A stretch of 64,000 nucleotides of DNA from Aquimarina mycalae (GCF_029906345.1 NZ_JARYGY010000002.1:213801-277800); one strand, 5' to 3'; counted from the stretch's first letter, positions 18,763-28,942 are shown. Translations and numbers: made by a program. The notes: generated by a model not told the origin, from the sequence alone.

Positions 18763-19971
18763 ATGAGCACACAAGTATCGGAAATGAGCATTCAATTATC
18801 AGACAAAATTAACAAACTGAAAGCTTCTGCAACATTAGCAATGGCTGCAAAAGCTAGAGAACTTAGAGCAGAAGGAAAAGATATTATCGGACTTAGTTTA
18901 GGAGAACCCGATTTTAATACACCAGATTTCATTAAGGATGCCGCAATACAAGCGGTGAATGACAACTATAATTCATACACACCAGTAGATGGTTATGTAG
19001 AATTAAAAGATGCTATTATCACTAAGTTCGAAAGAGATAATAACTTAACATATGATCGTTCTCAAATTGTAGTCTCTACTGGAGCGAAACAATCTTTATA
19101 CAATGTTGCGCAAGTATATCTTAATCCAGGTGACGAAGTTATTCTACCATGTCCTTATTGGGTAAGTTATAGTGATATTATCAAATTAGCAGAAGGAGTT
19201 CCTGTAGAAGTAAAAACTTCTATAGAAACTGATTTTAAAATGACTGCAGCGCAATTAGAAAAAGCTATTACTCCTAAAACCAAAATGATTTGGTACAGTT
19301 CTCCCTGTAATCCAAGTGGTTCGATTTATAGCAAAGAAGAATTAAGAGCATTAGCAGATGTATTGCAAAAATATCCAGATATTATTGTAGTTAGTGATGA
19401 AATCTACGAGCATATTAATTATGTGGGAGATCACGCATCTATGGCGCAATTTGATGATATGTATGACAGAACAGTTACTGTGAATGGCGTTGCCAAAGCG
19501 TTTGCGATGACTGGATGGAGAATCGGTTATATTGGAGCTCCACAAGCCATTGCCAGAGCATGCAACAAAATGCAAGGACAAGTAACTAGCGGTGCCAACT
19601 GTATTGCACAGAGAGCAGTTATTACTGCCTTAGAAGCTCCTGTTAGCAAGATTCAATATATGGTAGATGAATTTAAAAATCGAAGAACATTGATTTTAGA
19701 TTTATTAAGAGCGATTCCTTGGTTTGAATGCAATGAACCAGAAGGTGCTTTTTATGTTTTTCCAGATATTTCTTATTACTTCGGAAAAACAATTCAGGGA
19801 ACTACTATTAAAAACGCCTCAGACTTTTCTATGTTTTTATTAGAACAAGCTAATGTAGCAACTGTAACAGGTGATGCTTTCGGAAACGGAAATTGTATTA
19901 GAATCTCTTACGCAGCTAGCACGGAACAAATCAAAGAAGCAGTTAGCAGAATTAAAACAGTACTAATCTAG
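18763..19971 (+). CDS. Aspartate aminotransferase-type PLP enzyme (class I/II)
   Basis: Fold-type I aminotransferase of 402 aa. The N-terminus has DIIGLSLGEPDFNTPDFI, the middle VVSTGAKQSLYNV and WYSSPCNPSGSIY, and the PLP lysine lies in VNGVAKAFAMTGWRIGYIGAP. The Ibeta/Igamma-like features suit AspC/prephenate aminotransferase-type enzymes. The exact amino-donor range is not readable. It has a strong terminator and may be co-transcribed with the desaturase. Confidence 0.93.
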   Translation: MSTQVSEMSIQLSDKINKLKASATLAMAAKARELRAEGKDIIGLSLGEPDFNTPDFIKDAAIQAVNDNYNSYTPVDGYVELKDAIITKFERDNNLTYDRSQIVVSTGAKQSLYNVAQVYLNPGDEVILPCPYWVSYSDIIKLAEGVPVEVKTSIETDFKMTAAQLEKAITPKTKMIWYSSPCNPSGSIYSKEELRALADVLQKYPDIIVVSDEIYEHINYVGDHASMAQFDDMYDRTVTVNGVAKAFAMTGWRIGYIGAPQAIARACNKMQGQVTSGANCIAQRAVITALEAPVSKIQYMVDEFKNRRTLILDLLRAIPWFECNEPEGAFYVFPDISYYFGKTIQGTTIKNASDFSMFLLEQANVATVTGDAFGNGNCIRISYAASTEQIKEAVSRIKTVLI

Positions 19972-20013
19972 TACAATCTGCTTTATGTTTTAGAAAATCA
20001 TAAAACTTCTATT

Positions 20014-20050
20014 AAAAAACCGATGATTCCATAAAAATCATCGGTTTTTT
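20014..20050 (+). terminator. Rho-independent terminator after the aminotransferase
   Basis: AACCGATGATT pairs with AATCATCGGTT across a 7-nt loop and is followed by a T run. Confidence 0.9.
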
Positions 20051-20180
20051 ATTTTTTGAAAATAAATTGACACTTTCGGAGTTATTACTTTAATATTTTA
20101 ATTGTTTTGGGGAAAACATTTAAGAAGAGATCATTGTAGTTTGAAGATATTTAACAATCTTAAAACCTACTTTTGTATTT

Positions 20181-20459
20181 ATGGACATTCTTGAAAAAGA
20201 ACGTATTGTTCAAAAAAACGTGCTTGAAATTTTCAAAGAGAATTTTAAAAGCCCTTACACTGAAGATGCTATTCTAAACCACACACCTTCTGATGTACAA
20301 AACACTATATCGTATTACGAATCTATCTTGGATATATTTTTTATCGAACCAGAATATTTACAAAGCGTAAAGGGACGTGTAAAAGATACGATTAAGAAAG
20401 TTGCTGAGCTTTGGCATATTAATCCTTATGCCTTTGGTCCTTGGGAAGAATCTTTCTGA
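20181..20459 (+). CDS. Small conserved-looking hypothetical protein
   Basis: A 92-aa soluble, mostly helical protein (MDILEKERIVQKNVLEIFK at the start, GPWEESF at the end) with no signal peptide or TM helix. Its stop codon abuts the stop of the convergent trkH with no gap. I do not recognise a domain. Base composition and codon use look like its neighbours. Confidence 0.65.
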   Translation: MDILEKERIVQKNVLEIFKENFKSPYTEDAILNHTPSDVQNTISYYESILDIFFIEPEYLQSVKGRVKDTIKKVAELWHINPYAFGPWEESF

Positions 20460-21956
20460 TTACCTATTCCTCCAAAAGAAAGGTGTTAGCAAGATTAACA
20501 CTGTAAACAATTCTAATCTTCCGATAAGCATTAGAAAAGAACACCACCATTTTCCAAAAGCTGGTAATACGTCAAAATTATTTACTGGACTAAGTTTACC
20601 CAATGCTGGACCAACATTTCCTAACGAGGAAGCAGCTCCACCAATGGCAGTTTCAAAATCTAAACCAAGCATTCCCAACACCAAAGAGCCAATTATAAAT
20701 GACAACATATATAAGATAAAGAAAGCCAAAACATTAAATACAATCTCTTTAGATACTGCTCTTTTATTATATCGTACAGGTAAAATTGCATGAGGGTGTA
20801 ATGTTCTCTTAAATTCTAAGATACCATTTCGTATGGTGATTAGGTGTCTCACAATTTTCATTCCTCCAGCAGTAGAACCTGCAGAACCACCCAGAAACAT
20901 AAGACCAAAAAATACTATCTTTAAAAAAGGAGTCCAAACTGTAAAATCAGCAGAGACAAATCCAGTAGTGGTAATGACCGCTAACACCTGAAATAATCCA
21001 TGACGAAAAGCACTTTCTCCCTCTCCTAAAACCATAGGATGATCTATAACAGAATTAGCAGGATCAGCTTTTAGGTAAATAATCAACGCTGCAACTGCAG
21101 TAAATACAATTAAAAAGATGCCGTACCACTTAAATTCTTCGTCTTTTGCAAATTTTTTAAACTTCCCTTTAAAACCGAAATAACTTAATATGAAATTCAT
21201 TCCAGCCAAAAACATGAACAACATGATAATATACTGAATCAATGGTTGATCATTCCAATATGCAACACTGGCATTTTTAGTAGAGAATCCACCAGTAGAT
21301 AGTGTACTCATTGCATGGTTTATCGCATCAAAGAAATCCATTCCTGCAACTTTAAGCAGTATCGTTTCTGCTGCAGTATATCCAAAATAAATCAACCACA
21401 ATCTCTTAGCTGTATCTGTAATTCTAGGATGAAGCTTATCTGCGCTTGGACCTGGAGCTTCTGCAGCAAACAACTGCATTCCTCCGATTCCCAATAACGG
21501 TAAAATCGCTACAGCCAGCACAATAATCCCCATTCCTCCGATCCAATGCGTAAGACTACGCCAAAACAATACTCCTTTTGGGATAATTTCTATTTCATTA
21601 AGAATAGAAGCTCCAGTAGTCGTATACCCAGACATGGTTTCAAAAAAAGCATTCGTAAATGATGGAATTGCTTCAGAAAACAAATATGGTAATGTACCAC
21701 TTAACGACATAAATATCCATCCAAAAGTAACAACAATATACCCTTCTCTTTTATTGATTGATTTTTGATGTTCTCTGGTAAGAAACATTAAAATTATTCC
21801 AACAAACATGGTAGACAATGCAGCTAACATGATCTGCATAGTAACTCCATCCTTATACGCAAAGCTTACAATCGTAGCAATAAGCATAAATCCACCATTA
21901 CAGAGCAATAAAAGCCCCATAATATGAGTAATAATTTTAAAGTTTAGTCTGGACAT
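20460..21956 (-). CDS. trkH: Trk-type potassium uptake channel subunit TrkH
   Basis: Membrane K+ channel of the TrkH/KtrB superfamily, 498 aa. Four selectivity-filter-like P-loops are visible: MSGYTTTGASIL, MSTLSTGGFST, LAVITTTGFVSAD and FLGGSAGSTAGGMKIVRH. It lies 1 bp downstream of trkA, its gating partner, so the two form an operon. Confidence 0.95.
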   Translation of the reverse strand: MSRLNFKIITHIMGLLLLCNGGFMLIATIVSFAYKDGVTMQIMLAALSTMFVGIILMFLTREHQKSINKREGYIVVTFGWIFMSLSGTLPYLFSEAIPSFTNAFFETMSGYTTTGASILNEIEIIPKGVLFWRSLTHWIGGMGIIVLAVAILPLLGIGGMQLFAAEAPGPSADKLHPRITDTAKRLWLIYFGYTAAETILLKVAGMDFFDAINHAMSTLSTGGFSTKNASVAYWNDQPLIQYIIMLFMFLAGMNFILSYFGFKGKFKKFAKDEEFKWYGIFLIVFTAVAALIIYLKADPANSVIDHPMVLGEGESAFRHGLFQVLAVITTTGFVSADFTVWTPFLKIVFFGLMFLGGSAGSTAGGMKIVRHLITIRNGILEFKRTLHPHAILPVRYNKRAVSKEIVFNVLAFFILYMLSFIIGSLVLGMLGLDFETAIGGAASSLGNVGPALGKLSPVNNFDVLPAFGKWWCSFLMLIGRLELFTVLILLTPFFWRNR

Positions 21957-21957
21957 G

Positions 21958-23307
21958 CTATAAGAAAAGTTTTTCTATTTTCTTGATGGACTTAGGCAAA
22001 CAGCAAACTACGACTCGATCACCTGCTTTTATATAAAAATTTCCAAGTGGGATCATTCCAACTCCATCTCTGATCACACCTGCTATAATAGCCGAACGAG
22101 GAAAATCCAAGTCCTTAATTAAATTATCGCTCACTTCCGATGTAGGTTTCACAATAAACTCTAACAACTCTGCATTCATGTTGTTAAGCTTGGTCATTGC
22201 CACTACCTCTCCTTTTCGTATAAATCTAAAAATATTATTTGCGGCTAATAGTTTTTTATTAATCAACGTATCAATTCCTATAGAATGTGACAATTGAAAA
22301 TAATCCATATTCTCTACAAGAGCAATCGTTTTTCGAACTCCTTTTGATTTTGCAACCAAACATGACATGATATTAGTCTCAGAATTACCTGTCACAGCAA
22401 TAAAAGCATCCATATCATTTATGTTCTCTTCTTCCAATAGTTCTACATTACGACCGTCACCATTTATAATCAATGCATTAGGAAGATCGTCTGCCAGATC
22501 AAAAGCTTTATCCTTATCACTTTCTATAAGCTTCACTCTAAATTTGTGATCACATAGATCGCAAGTTGTTTTATAACCAATCTTACTACCTCCAAGAATC
22601 ATCACTTTTTTGATCTGCTCTTTAACCTTACCTGTTAGCTTATACAGTTCATCTACTCCTCCTTTAGAAGTAACAAAATACACCTGATCTCCTTCTCTAA
22701 ATTTTGTATCTCCTCTAGGTATAATTGTATATTGAGTACCTGATCGCTGAATAGCAATGGGCATAAAATGAAGTTCGGGAAATATATCAGCAGCTTCTCT
22801 AACCGTTTTATCAACAAACAATGCAGTAGCGGATAAGGTAGTACCTACCATAGTTAACGCACCATCTTCAAACTCATAACTATCACTAAAAGCGGATTGA
22901 TTTAACAGCAATTCGATTTCGCTGGCAGCCAACGCTTCTGGAGATATCAACTCATCTATTCCAAATTTAATAAAACCAACCTCTTCTTTGTTTTCTATAA
23001 ACTCTGTATTAGAAATTCTGGCAATAGTACGTTTGGCACCTAATTGTTTTGCCAATACACAAACAGTGATATTGGTAGTTTCACTAGAAGTGACACTAAT
23101 TACCATATCAACATTTTGTACTCTTGCATCTTTTAGGATACTAATAGAAGTGGCATCTCCTTTAATTACTCTGATATCCAAATGGCTATCCGCATAATTC
23201 AGGCATTCCTTATCAGGATCAATAAGTGTAATATCCTGCGATTCAAATGAAAGTAATTTTGCCAAATGAAATCCTACTTCACCAGCTCCGGCAATAATAA
23301 TCTTCAT
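21958..23307 (-). CDS. trkA: Trk system potassium transporter TrkA
   Basis: Cytoplasmic NAD(H)-binding gating protein of the Trk system, 449 aa. It has two repeats of RCK_N plus RCK_C. The first nucleotide fold begins MKIIIAGAGEVGFHLAKLL and the second KVMILGGSKIGYKTTCDL. Conserved VISVTSSETTNI and FIAVTGNSETNIMSCL blocks follow each. It is the first gene of trkA-trkH. Confidence 0.95.
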   Translation of the reverse strand: MKIIIAGAGEVGFHLAKLLSFESQDITLIDPDKECLNYADSHLDIRVIKGDATSISILKDARVQNVDMVISVTSSETTNITVCVLAKQLGAKRTIARISNTEFIENKEEVGFIKFGIDELISPEALAASEIELLLNQSAFSDSYEFEDGALTMVGTTLSATALFVDKTVREAADIFPELHFMPIAIQRSGTQYTIIPRGDTKFREGDQVYFVTSKGGVDELYKLTGKVKEQIKKVMILGGSKIGYKTTCDLCDHKFRVKLIESDKDKAFDLADDLPNALIINGDGRNVELLEEENINDMDAFIAVTGNSETNIMSCLVAKSKGVRKTIALVENMDYFQLSHSIGIDTLINKKLLAANNIFRFIRKGEVVAMTKLNNMNAELLEFIVKPTSEVSDNLIKDLDFPRSAIIAGVIRDGVGMIPLGNFYIKAGDRVVVCCLPKSIKKIEKLFL

Positions 23308-23555
23308 CCGTATTTTTTATTGTGTATCATCAAAAAAGATAAAATTAGACTTCAACAAAAACTTCCTAATAATGAGGTGGAATTTTTTTGCTAAAAAATA
23401 AAAGCCTACAAAGATAGTGGAATTTCAGAAACTGGTGAAATTATTAGTGATCACTCGTCATTATGATTTAATTTATGTACGTTCTTGTGAGTGGTTTATT
23501 ATATCTGAAATTTTACATTATTTTGACAATACTTTATTTTAGAGCCTTAGTTTGG

Positions 23556-24078
23556 ATGACACAACTTAATATAGAAGGTTTTATCGACAAGAATATTAGT
23601 AAAATTCCTAATGCGACATTATTGTATGGAGAGGACAATCCATATACCAATACATATACACTGAAGGGAAATTTTGTTTTTTTAGGCAAAACATACAATA
23701 TGATATATTTTATAACAGATAAAAGTGGTATCATAAAGAATTGTAGTTTTGGTATTAACGGTATTATAGATACGTCTTTTTTATAATGCCTTGGTAACAG
23801 AATATGGTACTCCTGATGAAATAACAAAAAAGGATCATATCGTAACTGAAAAACCGTCAAAATCACCCAACGGAATTACATCTACAGAAAGCACATATAC
23901 ACTTAAGGATTGTACTTTTGAAGAAAAACCTCTTTATATTATATGGAAAAAAGAAGGATATAAAGTGAAAATATTGAATGATCAAGAAGAACGAATAACA
24001 TTTAAATCAATTCTGATAACTATTGGTGACGTGGATTACTATAATAACAAGAGAAGGGAGGAGTTATCTAAAAACTAG
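23556..24078 (+). pseudogene. Frameshifted hypothetical gene (about 173 aa if intact)
   Basis: One reading frame starts at MTQLNIEGFIDKN (23556) and stops at 23786. The next frame continues without an upstream stop from NALVTEYGTPDEI to the stop at 24078. Removing one T from the T6 run at 23777-23782 joins them as IIDTSFYNALVTEYGTP. The product looks like a small soluble protein with KGNFVFLGKTYNMIYFI and CTFEEKPLYIIWKKEGYKV. It may be a real mutation, a sequencing error in the homopolymer or slippage-based control. Family unknown. Confidence 0.6.
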
Positions 24079-24140
24079 CAAAATAACATAAGCAACTACA
24101 ACTAAATACCATTCTTTTCCTACGATCCATATCAAAAATG

Positions 24141-24148
24141 TATATTTG
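24141..24148 (+). promoter_or_regulatory. Candidate -7 box for the menaquinone methyltransferase gene
   Basis: TATATTTG matches TAnnTTTG and lies 15 bp before the start codon. Confidence 0.5.
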
Positions 24149-24163
24149 CCTAAATTTTTTTGA

Positions 24164-24892
24164 ATGTCAGAAAAGATAACTCCATATAAAGACGAAACCA
24201 AAACCAAAAAAGAACAGGTCACCGAAATGTTTGATACTATTTCTGGTAACTATGATGGTCTAAATCGAGTGATTTCTTTTGGAATTGATGTAAAATGGCG
24301 TAAAAAAGTTGTAAAGATTATATCTGACACTAAACCCAATAAAGTTCTGGATGTTGCTACAGGTACAGGAGATTTAGCCATCAATCTGGTTAAAACAGGT
24401 GCTACAGAAATTATCGGATTAGATATTTCTGCAGGAATGTTAGAAGTAGGAAAAGACAAAATCAAAGCAAAGAAATTAGATCATATTATCTCTATGGTCA
24501 AAGGAGATGGCGAGAGCTTACCGTATGAAGACAATTATTTTGATGCCATTACGGTCGCTTTTGGAGCTCGAAATTTTGAAGATTTAGCACAAGGACTTTC
24601 AGAAATTTTTAGAGTACTTAAACCTGGTGGTATATTTGTAGTATTAGAAACCTCTGTACCAACCAAAACCCCATATAAACAAGGATACAAGCTATACTGC
24701 TCTACTATTCTACCATTAATCGGTAAGATATTTTCTAAAGACAGATCAGCGTATTCTTACCTTAGCGAAAGTGCTGCTGCTTTTCCTTATGGAGAAGCTT
24801 TCAACAATATTTTGCAAAAAATTGGGTTTATAGAAGTCAAAGACAATCCGCAAACTTTTGGTGTTGCCACAATTTATACAGCCACAAAATAA
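24164..24892 (+). CDS. ubiE: Demethylmenaquinone methyltransferase UbiE/MenG
   Basis: C-methyltransferase for the last step of menaquinone synthesis, the quinone expected to serve the NQR complex in this phylum. 242 aa. The UbiE signature is seen in MFDTISGNYDGLNRVISFGID, the SAM site in KVLDVATGTGDLAINLVK, and the second signature in RVLKPGGIFVVLETSVP. The porT start lies 1 bp after its stop. Confidence 0.95.
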   Translation: MSEKITPYKDETKTKKEQVTEMFDTISGNYDGLNRVISFGIDVKWRKKVVKIISDTKPNKVLDVATGTGDLAINLVKTGATEIIGLDISAGMLEVGKDKIKAKKLDHIISMVKGDGESLPYEDNYFDAITVAFGARNFEDLAQGLSEIFRVLKPGGIFVVLETSVPTKTPYKQGYKLYCSTILPLIGKIFSKDRSAYSYLSESAAAFPYGEAFNNILQKIGFIEVKDNPQTFGVATIYTATK

Positions 24893-24893
24893 T

Positions 24894-25616
24894 ATGAAAA
24901 GACTTTTTATAGCAATAGCTGTTATCGTATGTACTCAGAATATGAGTGCACAATTGTTTTCTAAAGAACGTGTTAAAAACCTTCAGAATTTTGATAAACC
25001 TCGATTAAGTTGGGGATATATTCTTGGGTTTAATAGCTACGATTTTAATTTTGACTATAAAGCTACTCCTGAAGGTGAAGAACCTATATTAGATGGAGAT
25101 ATACAAGTTAGTAGATCTGCAGGTTTTAATGTAGGATTATTAGGTAATTTAAGAATTAATGATTACCTGGATTTAAGACTCGAACCTATGGTTACTTTTT
25201 CTCAAAGAGATCTTACCTATACTGGTCCCGATTTTGAAAATTCACAGAGATTTAGAGAAGTTAAATCTACTTACGTACATATACCTTTATTATTAAAAAT
25301 CTCAACCAAAAGACTTAACAACTTTAAGCCATTTATTGTTGGTGGAGTTTCTACTTCTATCAACCTATCCAGTAACGAGAATAACCCTGATGATAACAGT
25401 GTAGGGCAGTTTAGAACTACAACAAATACGAATTATTTTGAATTGGGATTTGGGATAGATTTTTATTTATTCTACTTTAAATTCACTCCTTCAATACGAG
25501 GAATATTTGCGATGTCGGATGAATTGGTAGCCGATGCAGATCCTAATAGCCCGTATACATCAACAATCGATAAAATGTCTACCAGAGGGATTTTTATAAA
25601 CTTTACTTTTCAGTAA
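24894..25616 (+). CDS. porT: Outer membrane beta-barrel protein PorT
   Basis: A 240-aa protein with a signal peptide (MKRLFIAIAVIVCTQNMSAQ). The conserved start of mature PorT, with ERVKNLQNFDKPRLSWGYIL, is followed by an eight-stranded barrel-like pattern. PorT is needed for type IX secretion in Porphyromonas and Flavobacterium, and ubiE-porT adjacency is a common flavobacterial arrangement as I recall. The start was set at 24894, immediately after the ubiE stop, because this gives a clean signal peptide. Confidence 0.9.
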   Translation: MKRLFIAIAVIVCTQNMSAQLFSKERVKNLQNFDKPRLSWGYILGFNSYDFNFDYKATPEGEEPILDGDIQVSRSAGFNVGLLGNLRINDYLDLRLEPMVTFSQRDLTYTGPDFENSQRFREVKSTYVHIPLLLKISTKRLNNFKPFIVGGVSTSINLSSNENNPDDNSVGQFRTTTNTNYFELGFGIDFYLFYFKFTPSIRGIFAMSDELVADADPNSPYTSTIDKMSTRGIFINFTFQ

Positions 25617-25620
25617 CGTC

Positions 25621-26352
25621 CTACCCTCTTCTAAATTCACTTAAAATGATTGCTGTAGCTGTTGCTACATTAAGGCTTTCGGTCTTTTGAACTTCTCCAA
25701 ATCTTGGTATTGAAATTCTTTTGGAAACTAACTGTTCAATCTCAGAAGAAATTCCATTAGCTTCGTTACCCATTATTATGATCCCTTTTTCAGGAAGCTC
25801 TTCTTGATAAATAGTATCTCCATTCATAAAAGTTCCATAAACAGGAATTTCTCTTCGTTTAGCATTCAAAAATTCCTGAAGGTTTGTATACACGATATTC
25901 ACTCTGGTAACAGACCCCATTGTTGCCTGAATTACTTTAGGGTTAAAACAATCTACAGTTTGCTCCGAGCAAACCAATTCTGTAATCCCAAACCAATCAC
26001 ATAAACGAATGATAGTTCCTAAATTACCTGGATCTCTAACATCATCAAGAGCAAGAATTAAACTTTTAGAAGATGTAGTTTCTGGTTGAGGAATATAAAA
26101 TATCGCCAATGCCATCTGTGCGGTAGTCAAAAAGCTAATACTTTTCAGCTCATCAGCAGTTACAATAAAGGTATTATCATCTGGAGTATCAAAAAGTAAA
26201 GCATCCAAAGTAAAAAGAGAATGAAGCTTCAGATTAGCTTCTAACAACTCATTAATCACCTTTTTTCCTTCCGCCACAAACAATCCATGTTGTTTTCGGT
26301 ACTTTTTTTGATATAAACTACGTATTAATTTCTTTTGGTTTTTGCTAACCAT
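25621..26352 (-). CDS. TrmH/SpoU family RNA 2'-O-methyltransferase
   Basis: SPOUT-class RNA methyltransferase of 243 aa. An N-terminal substrate-binding part (MVSKNQKKLIRSLYQKKYRK, GLFVAEGKKVINELL) precedes the knotted domain. Its three motifs are LALDDVRDPGNLGTIIRL, GIIMGNEANGIS and ISIPRFGEVQKTESLNVATA. The exact rRNA or tRNA target is not readable. The start at 26352 fits the family N-terminus; the in-frame extension to 26547 overlaps the divergent gene and is rejected. Confidence 0.92.
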   Translation of the reverse strand: MVSKNQKKLIRSLYQKKYRKQHGLFVAEGKKVINELLEANLKLHSLFTLDALLFDTPDDNTFIVTADELKSISFLTTAQMALAIFYIPQPETTSSKSLILALDDVRDPGNLGTIIRLCDWFGITELVCSEQTVDCFNPKVIQATMGSVTRVNIVYTNLQEFLNAKRREIPVYGTFMNGDTIYQEELPEKGIIIMGNEANGISSEIEQLVSKRISIPRFGEVQKTESLNVATATAIILSEFRRG

Positions 26353-26362
26353 ACAAATAATG

Positions 26363-26370
26363 TATTTTTG
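26363..26370 (+). promoter_or_regulatory. Candidate promoter for tamL
   Basis: TATTTTTG at this position with TTTG at 26341-26344, an 18-bp spacer. This is close to the Bacteroidota -33/-7 consensus and lies 19 bp before the TTG start. Confidence 0.5.
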
Positions 26371-26389
26371 ACACAATAATGAATCTCGA

Positions 26390-28942
26390 TTGAAACACCT
26401 GCTCACAAAAATAGTATTTGTTGTATTAACTACAATCTTTTTAATTTCATGTAATGCAATTAAAAGAGTACCCAAAGAAGAATTTCTATTAACAAAGAAT
26501 GAAATTTTTGTAGACAGTACTAAAACCAATGATCCTAAATTAGACAATCAGCTATATCAAAAACCAAATTCGAGACTAGCCTGGATTCCTTTTAGATTAC
26601 ATATTTATAATATCGCAAAGGTAAATCCTGATTCTATGTACTTGGATTGGCTTTATAAAAAACCAAACCGAGAAAAACGATTGACCAATTTTTTATCCAA
26701 AAAACAAGTAGACAGATTGGGAGTTGGTTATACAGGCGTTAATAATTGGCTCAAGAAAACAGGAGAAGCTCCTGTAATGGTTGATGACGCTAAAGCTAAC
26801 CGCTCTATAAAAAGATTAAAATCATATTACTGGAATAATGGTTGGTTTAATGTAGAGGCAGATTATAAGATTAACAAAACTGAAGATCAAAGAGCATCTG
26901 TTTCTTATTATGTACAACCTCACAAACCATATTTCATAGATTCATTGTATACCAAAATTGAATCTAAAGTTGCTGATTCTATATACCAATTACATAAAAG
27001 CAAATCCAATATAATATCTGGAAAACAATATCGCACATTAGATATTGAAGCAGAAACAGAAAGGCTTACCTCTTTATATAGAAACTCTGGATTATTCCAT
27101 TTTGAAAAAGAATTCATAAAATTTGATGCAGATACCGTAAATACTAATCAAAAGATACAACTGAATTTACTCATAAATAATAGACAAATAACTGAAGGGG
27201 AACAAACCAAAAGAATTCCTTTTCAGGTCCACAAGATCAGCAAAGTAAATGTTTTTACCGATTATTCTTATCAAAATAAGGATAAGCAACCCAAAGATAG
27301 TGTCTCTTATAATGGGTACAATATCTACAGTTATGACAAGCTTAGATATACGCGCAAAGCAATTGCTAACTCTGTATTGATAACACCAGGAGAAATTTTT
27401 AGAGATAAAGATCGCACACTAACCTATAACCAAATTAACAACTTAAAAACCTTTAAATATCCAAATATAAGATACAGCATGGATCCCGAGGATCCAAAAG
27501 GGACCGATTTGATTGCAAACGTCTTACTAACACCTAGAAAAAAATATAGTGCAAACGTAGAATTTGACGTATCCACATCGAATATCCAGGCATTCGGAAT
27601 TGGTTTTGGTGGGTCTTTCTTAATCCGAAACGTATTTAGAGGAGCTGAAATTTTTGAAATCTCTGCCAGAGGAAGTGTTGGTTCATCCAAAGACCCAGTA
27701 GATGCAGAGGGGAAATTTTTTGATATTTCGGAAATAGGCGTTGATCTTAAATTATCTTTTCCAAAAATAATTTTTCCATTTAGGACTAGTAAGATTATTC
27801 CTAAATATATGTCACCAACCACAAATCTGATTTTTGGTATCAATTCTCAACAAAACATTGGATTAGACAAACAAAATGCATCTGGGATATTTAATTATGA
27901 ATGGAAACCAAGCACTAAATTAACCAATCAGATAGATTTAGTGAATGTGCAATATGTTCGTAATCTTAATACAGGTAATTATTTTAATATATACTCCAAT
28001 TCATTTAGCCGATTAAATAATATTGCAGGAGAAGTTCTCGATGCTGATTCACCTTTTTATAATCAGGAAAACACACTATCTATACCTTCTGGAGCAAATA
28101 GTTTCATAATTCAGTCTCTTGGAGAAACACCCGATCCTGATTTAACTACCGATCAATTACAAGAAATCAAAAACATTAATGAGCGAAAAGAACGATTAAC
28201 AGAGGATAACTTAATTTTTGCATCTAGCTATACATACCTAAAAAACAATCGAGAAAATTTGTATGATGAGAATTTTTCCAGATTTAGAGCTAAAATCGAA
28301 TTTGCAGGAAACGTATTAAATACAATTTCTAATCTTGCTGGGCTAAAAGAAAACTCTAGTAATCGTTTTGAGGTTTTTGGAGTTGAATTTTCGCAATATG
28401 CCAAAACAGAACTAGACTATATAAAACACTGGGACCTGGGAGGAAAAAGCGTACTGGCTTTTAGAGCTTTTGGTGGGATTGCGCTACCTTATGGAAATGC
28501 TAATAGTATTCCGTTTGCTCGAAGTTTCTTTGGTGGTGGCCCCAATGATAATCGTGCTTGGTTACCATATGACCTTGGTCCTGGAAGTAGTGGCGGTAGA
28601 AACGAATTTAATGAAGCTAACATGAAAATAGCACTAAATGCAGAATATCGATATAATATTCTAGGATCCCTTAACGGTGCCTTTTTTATTGATGCTGGAA
28701 ATATCTGGAATGTACTGGATAGTGTAGAAGAAGAAGATGCTATTTTTTCTAAATGGGATGACTTACAAGAAATTGCTGTAGGTACAGGCCTTGGTTTCCG
28801 TTATGATTTTGACTTCTTTGTAGTACGACTTGATGTAGGTTTCAAAACGTTTAATCCTGCTAATAACCAAGATCAAAGATGGTTTAGAGGGTATAGTTTC
28901 TCTAAAGCAGTGTATAATGTTGGGATCAACTATCCATTTTAA
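26390..28942 (+). CDS. tamL: BamA-superfamily outer membrane lipoprotein TamL
   Basis: An 850-aa Omp85-family protein. It starts at a TTG codon; the nearby ATG at 26379 is in another frame and stops after four codons. The signal peptide ends in a lipobox (FLISC), which is characteristic of Bacteroidota TamL rather than BamA or TamA. POTRA-like segments occupy roughly residues 100-330 and the 16-stranded barrel the C-terminal 450. FFGGGPNDNRAWLPYDLGPG and GTGLGFRYDFDFFVVRLDVG are typical of the barrel. TamL works with TamB in envelope assembly; no tamB is adjacent here. Confidence 0.85.
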   Translation: MKHLLTKIVFVVLTTIFLISCNAIKRVPKEEFLLTKNEIFVDSTKTNDPKLDNQLYQKPNSRLAWIPFRLHIYNIAKVNPDSMYLDWLYKKPNREKRLTNFLSKKQVDRLGVGYTGVNNWLKKTGEAPVMVDDAKANRSIKRLKSYYWNNGWFNVEADYKINKTEDQRASVSYYVQPHKPYFIDSLYTKIESKVADSIYQLHKSKSNIISGKQYRTLDIEAETERLTSLYRNSGLFHFEKEFIKFDADTVNTNQKIQLNLLINNRQITEGEQTKRIPFQVHKISKVNVFTDYSYQNKDKQPKDSVSYNGYNIYSYDKLRYTRKAIANSVLITPGEIFRDKDRTLTYNQINNLKTFKYPNIRYSMDPEDPKGTDLIANVLLTPRKKYSANVEFDVSTSNIQAFGIGFGGSFLIRNVFRGAEIFEISARGSVGSSKDPVDAEGKFFDISEIGVDLKLSFPKIIFPFRTSKIIPKYMSPTTNLIFGINSQQNIGLDKQNASGIFNYEWKPSTKLTNQIDLVNVQYVRNLNTGNYFNIYSNSFSRLNNIAGEVLDADSPFYNQENTLSIPSGANSFIIQSLGETPDPDLTTDQLQEIKNINERKERLTEDNLIFASSYTYLKNNRENLYDENFSRFRAKIEFAGNVLNTISNLAGLKENSSNRFEVFGVEFSQYAKTELDYIKHWDLGGKSVLAFRAFGGIALPYGNANSIPFARSFFGGGPNDNRAWLPYDLGPGSSGGRNEFNEANMKIALNAEYRYNILGSLNGAFFIDAGNIWNVLDSVEEEDAIFSKWDDLQEIAVGTGLGFRYDFDFFVVRLDVGFKTFNPANNQDQRWFRGYSFSKAVYNVGINYPF

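Noticed and set aside
26353..26547. N-terminal extension of the RNA methyltransferase to 26547
   Set aside because: The extra residues overlap the divergent tamL start and do not fit the family. MVSKNQKKLIRS at 26352 does.
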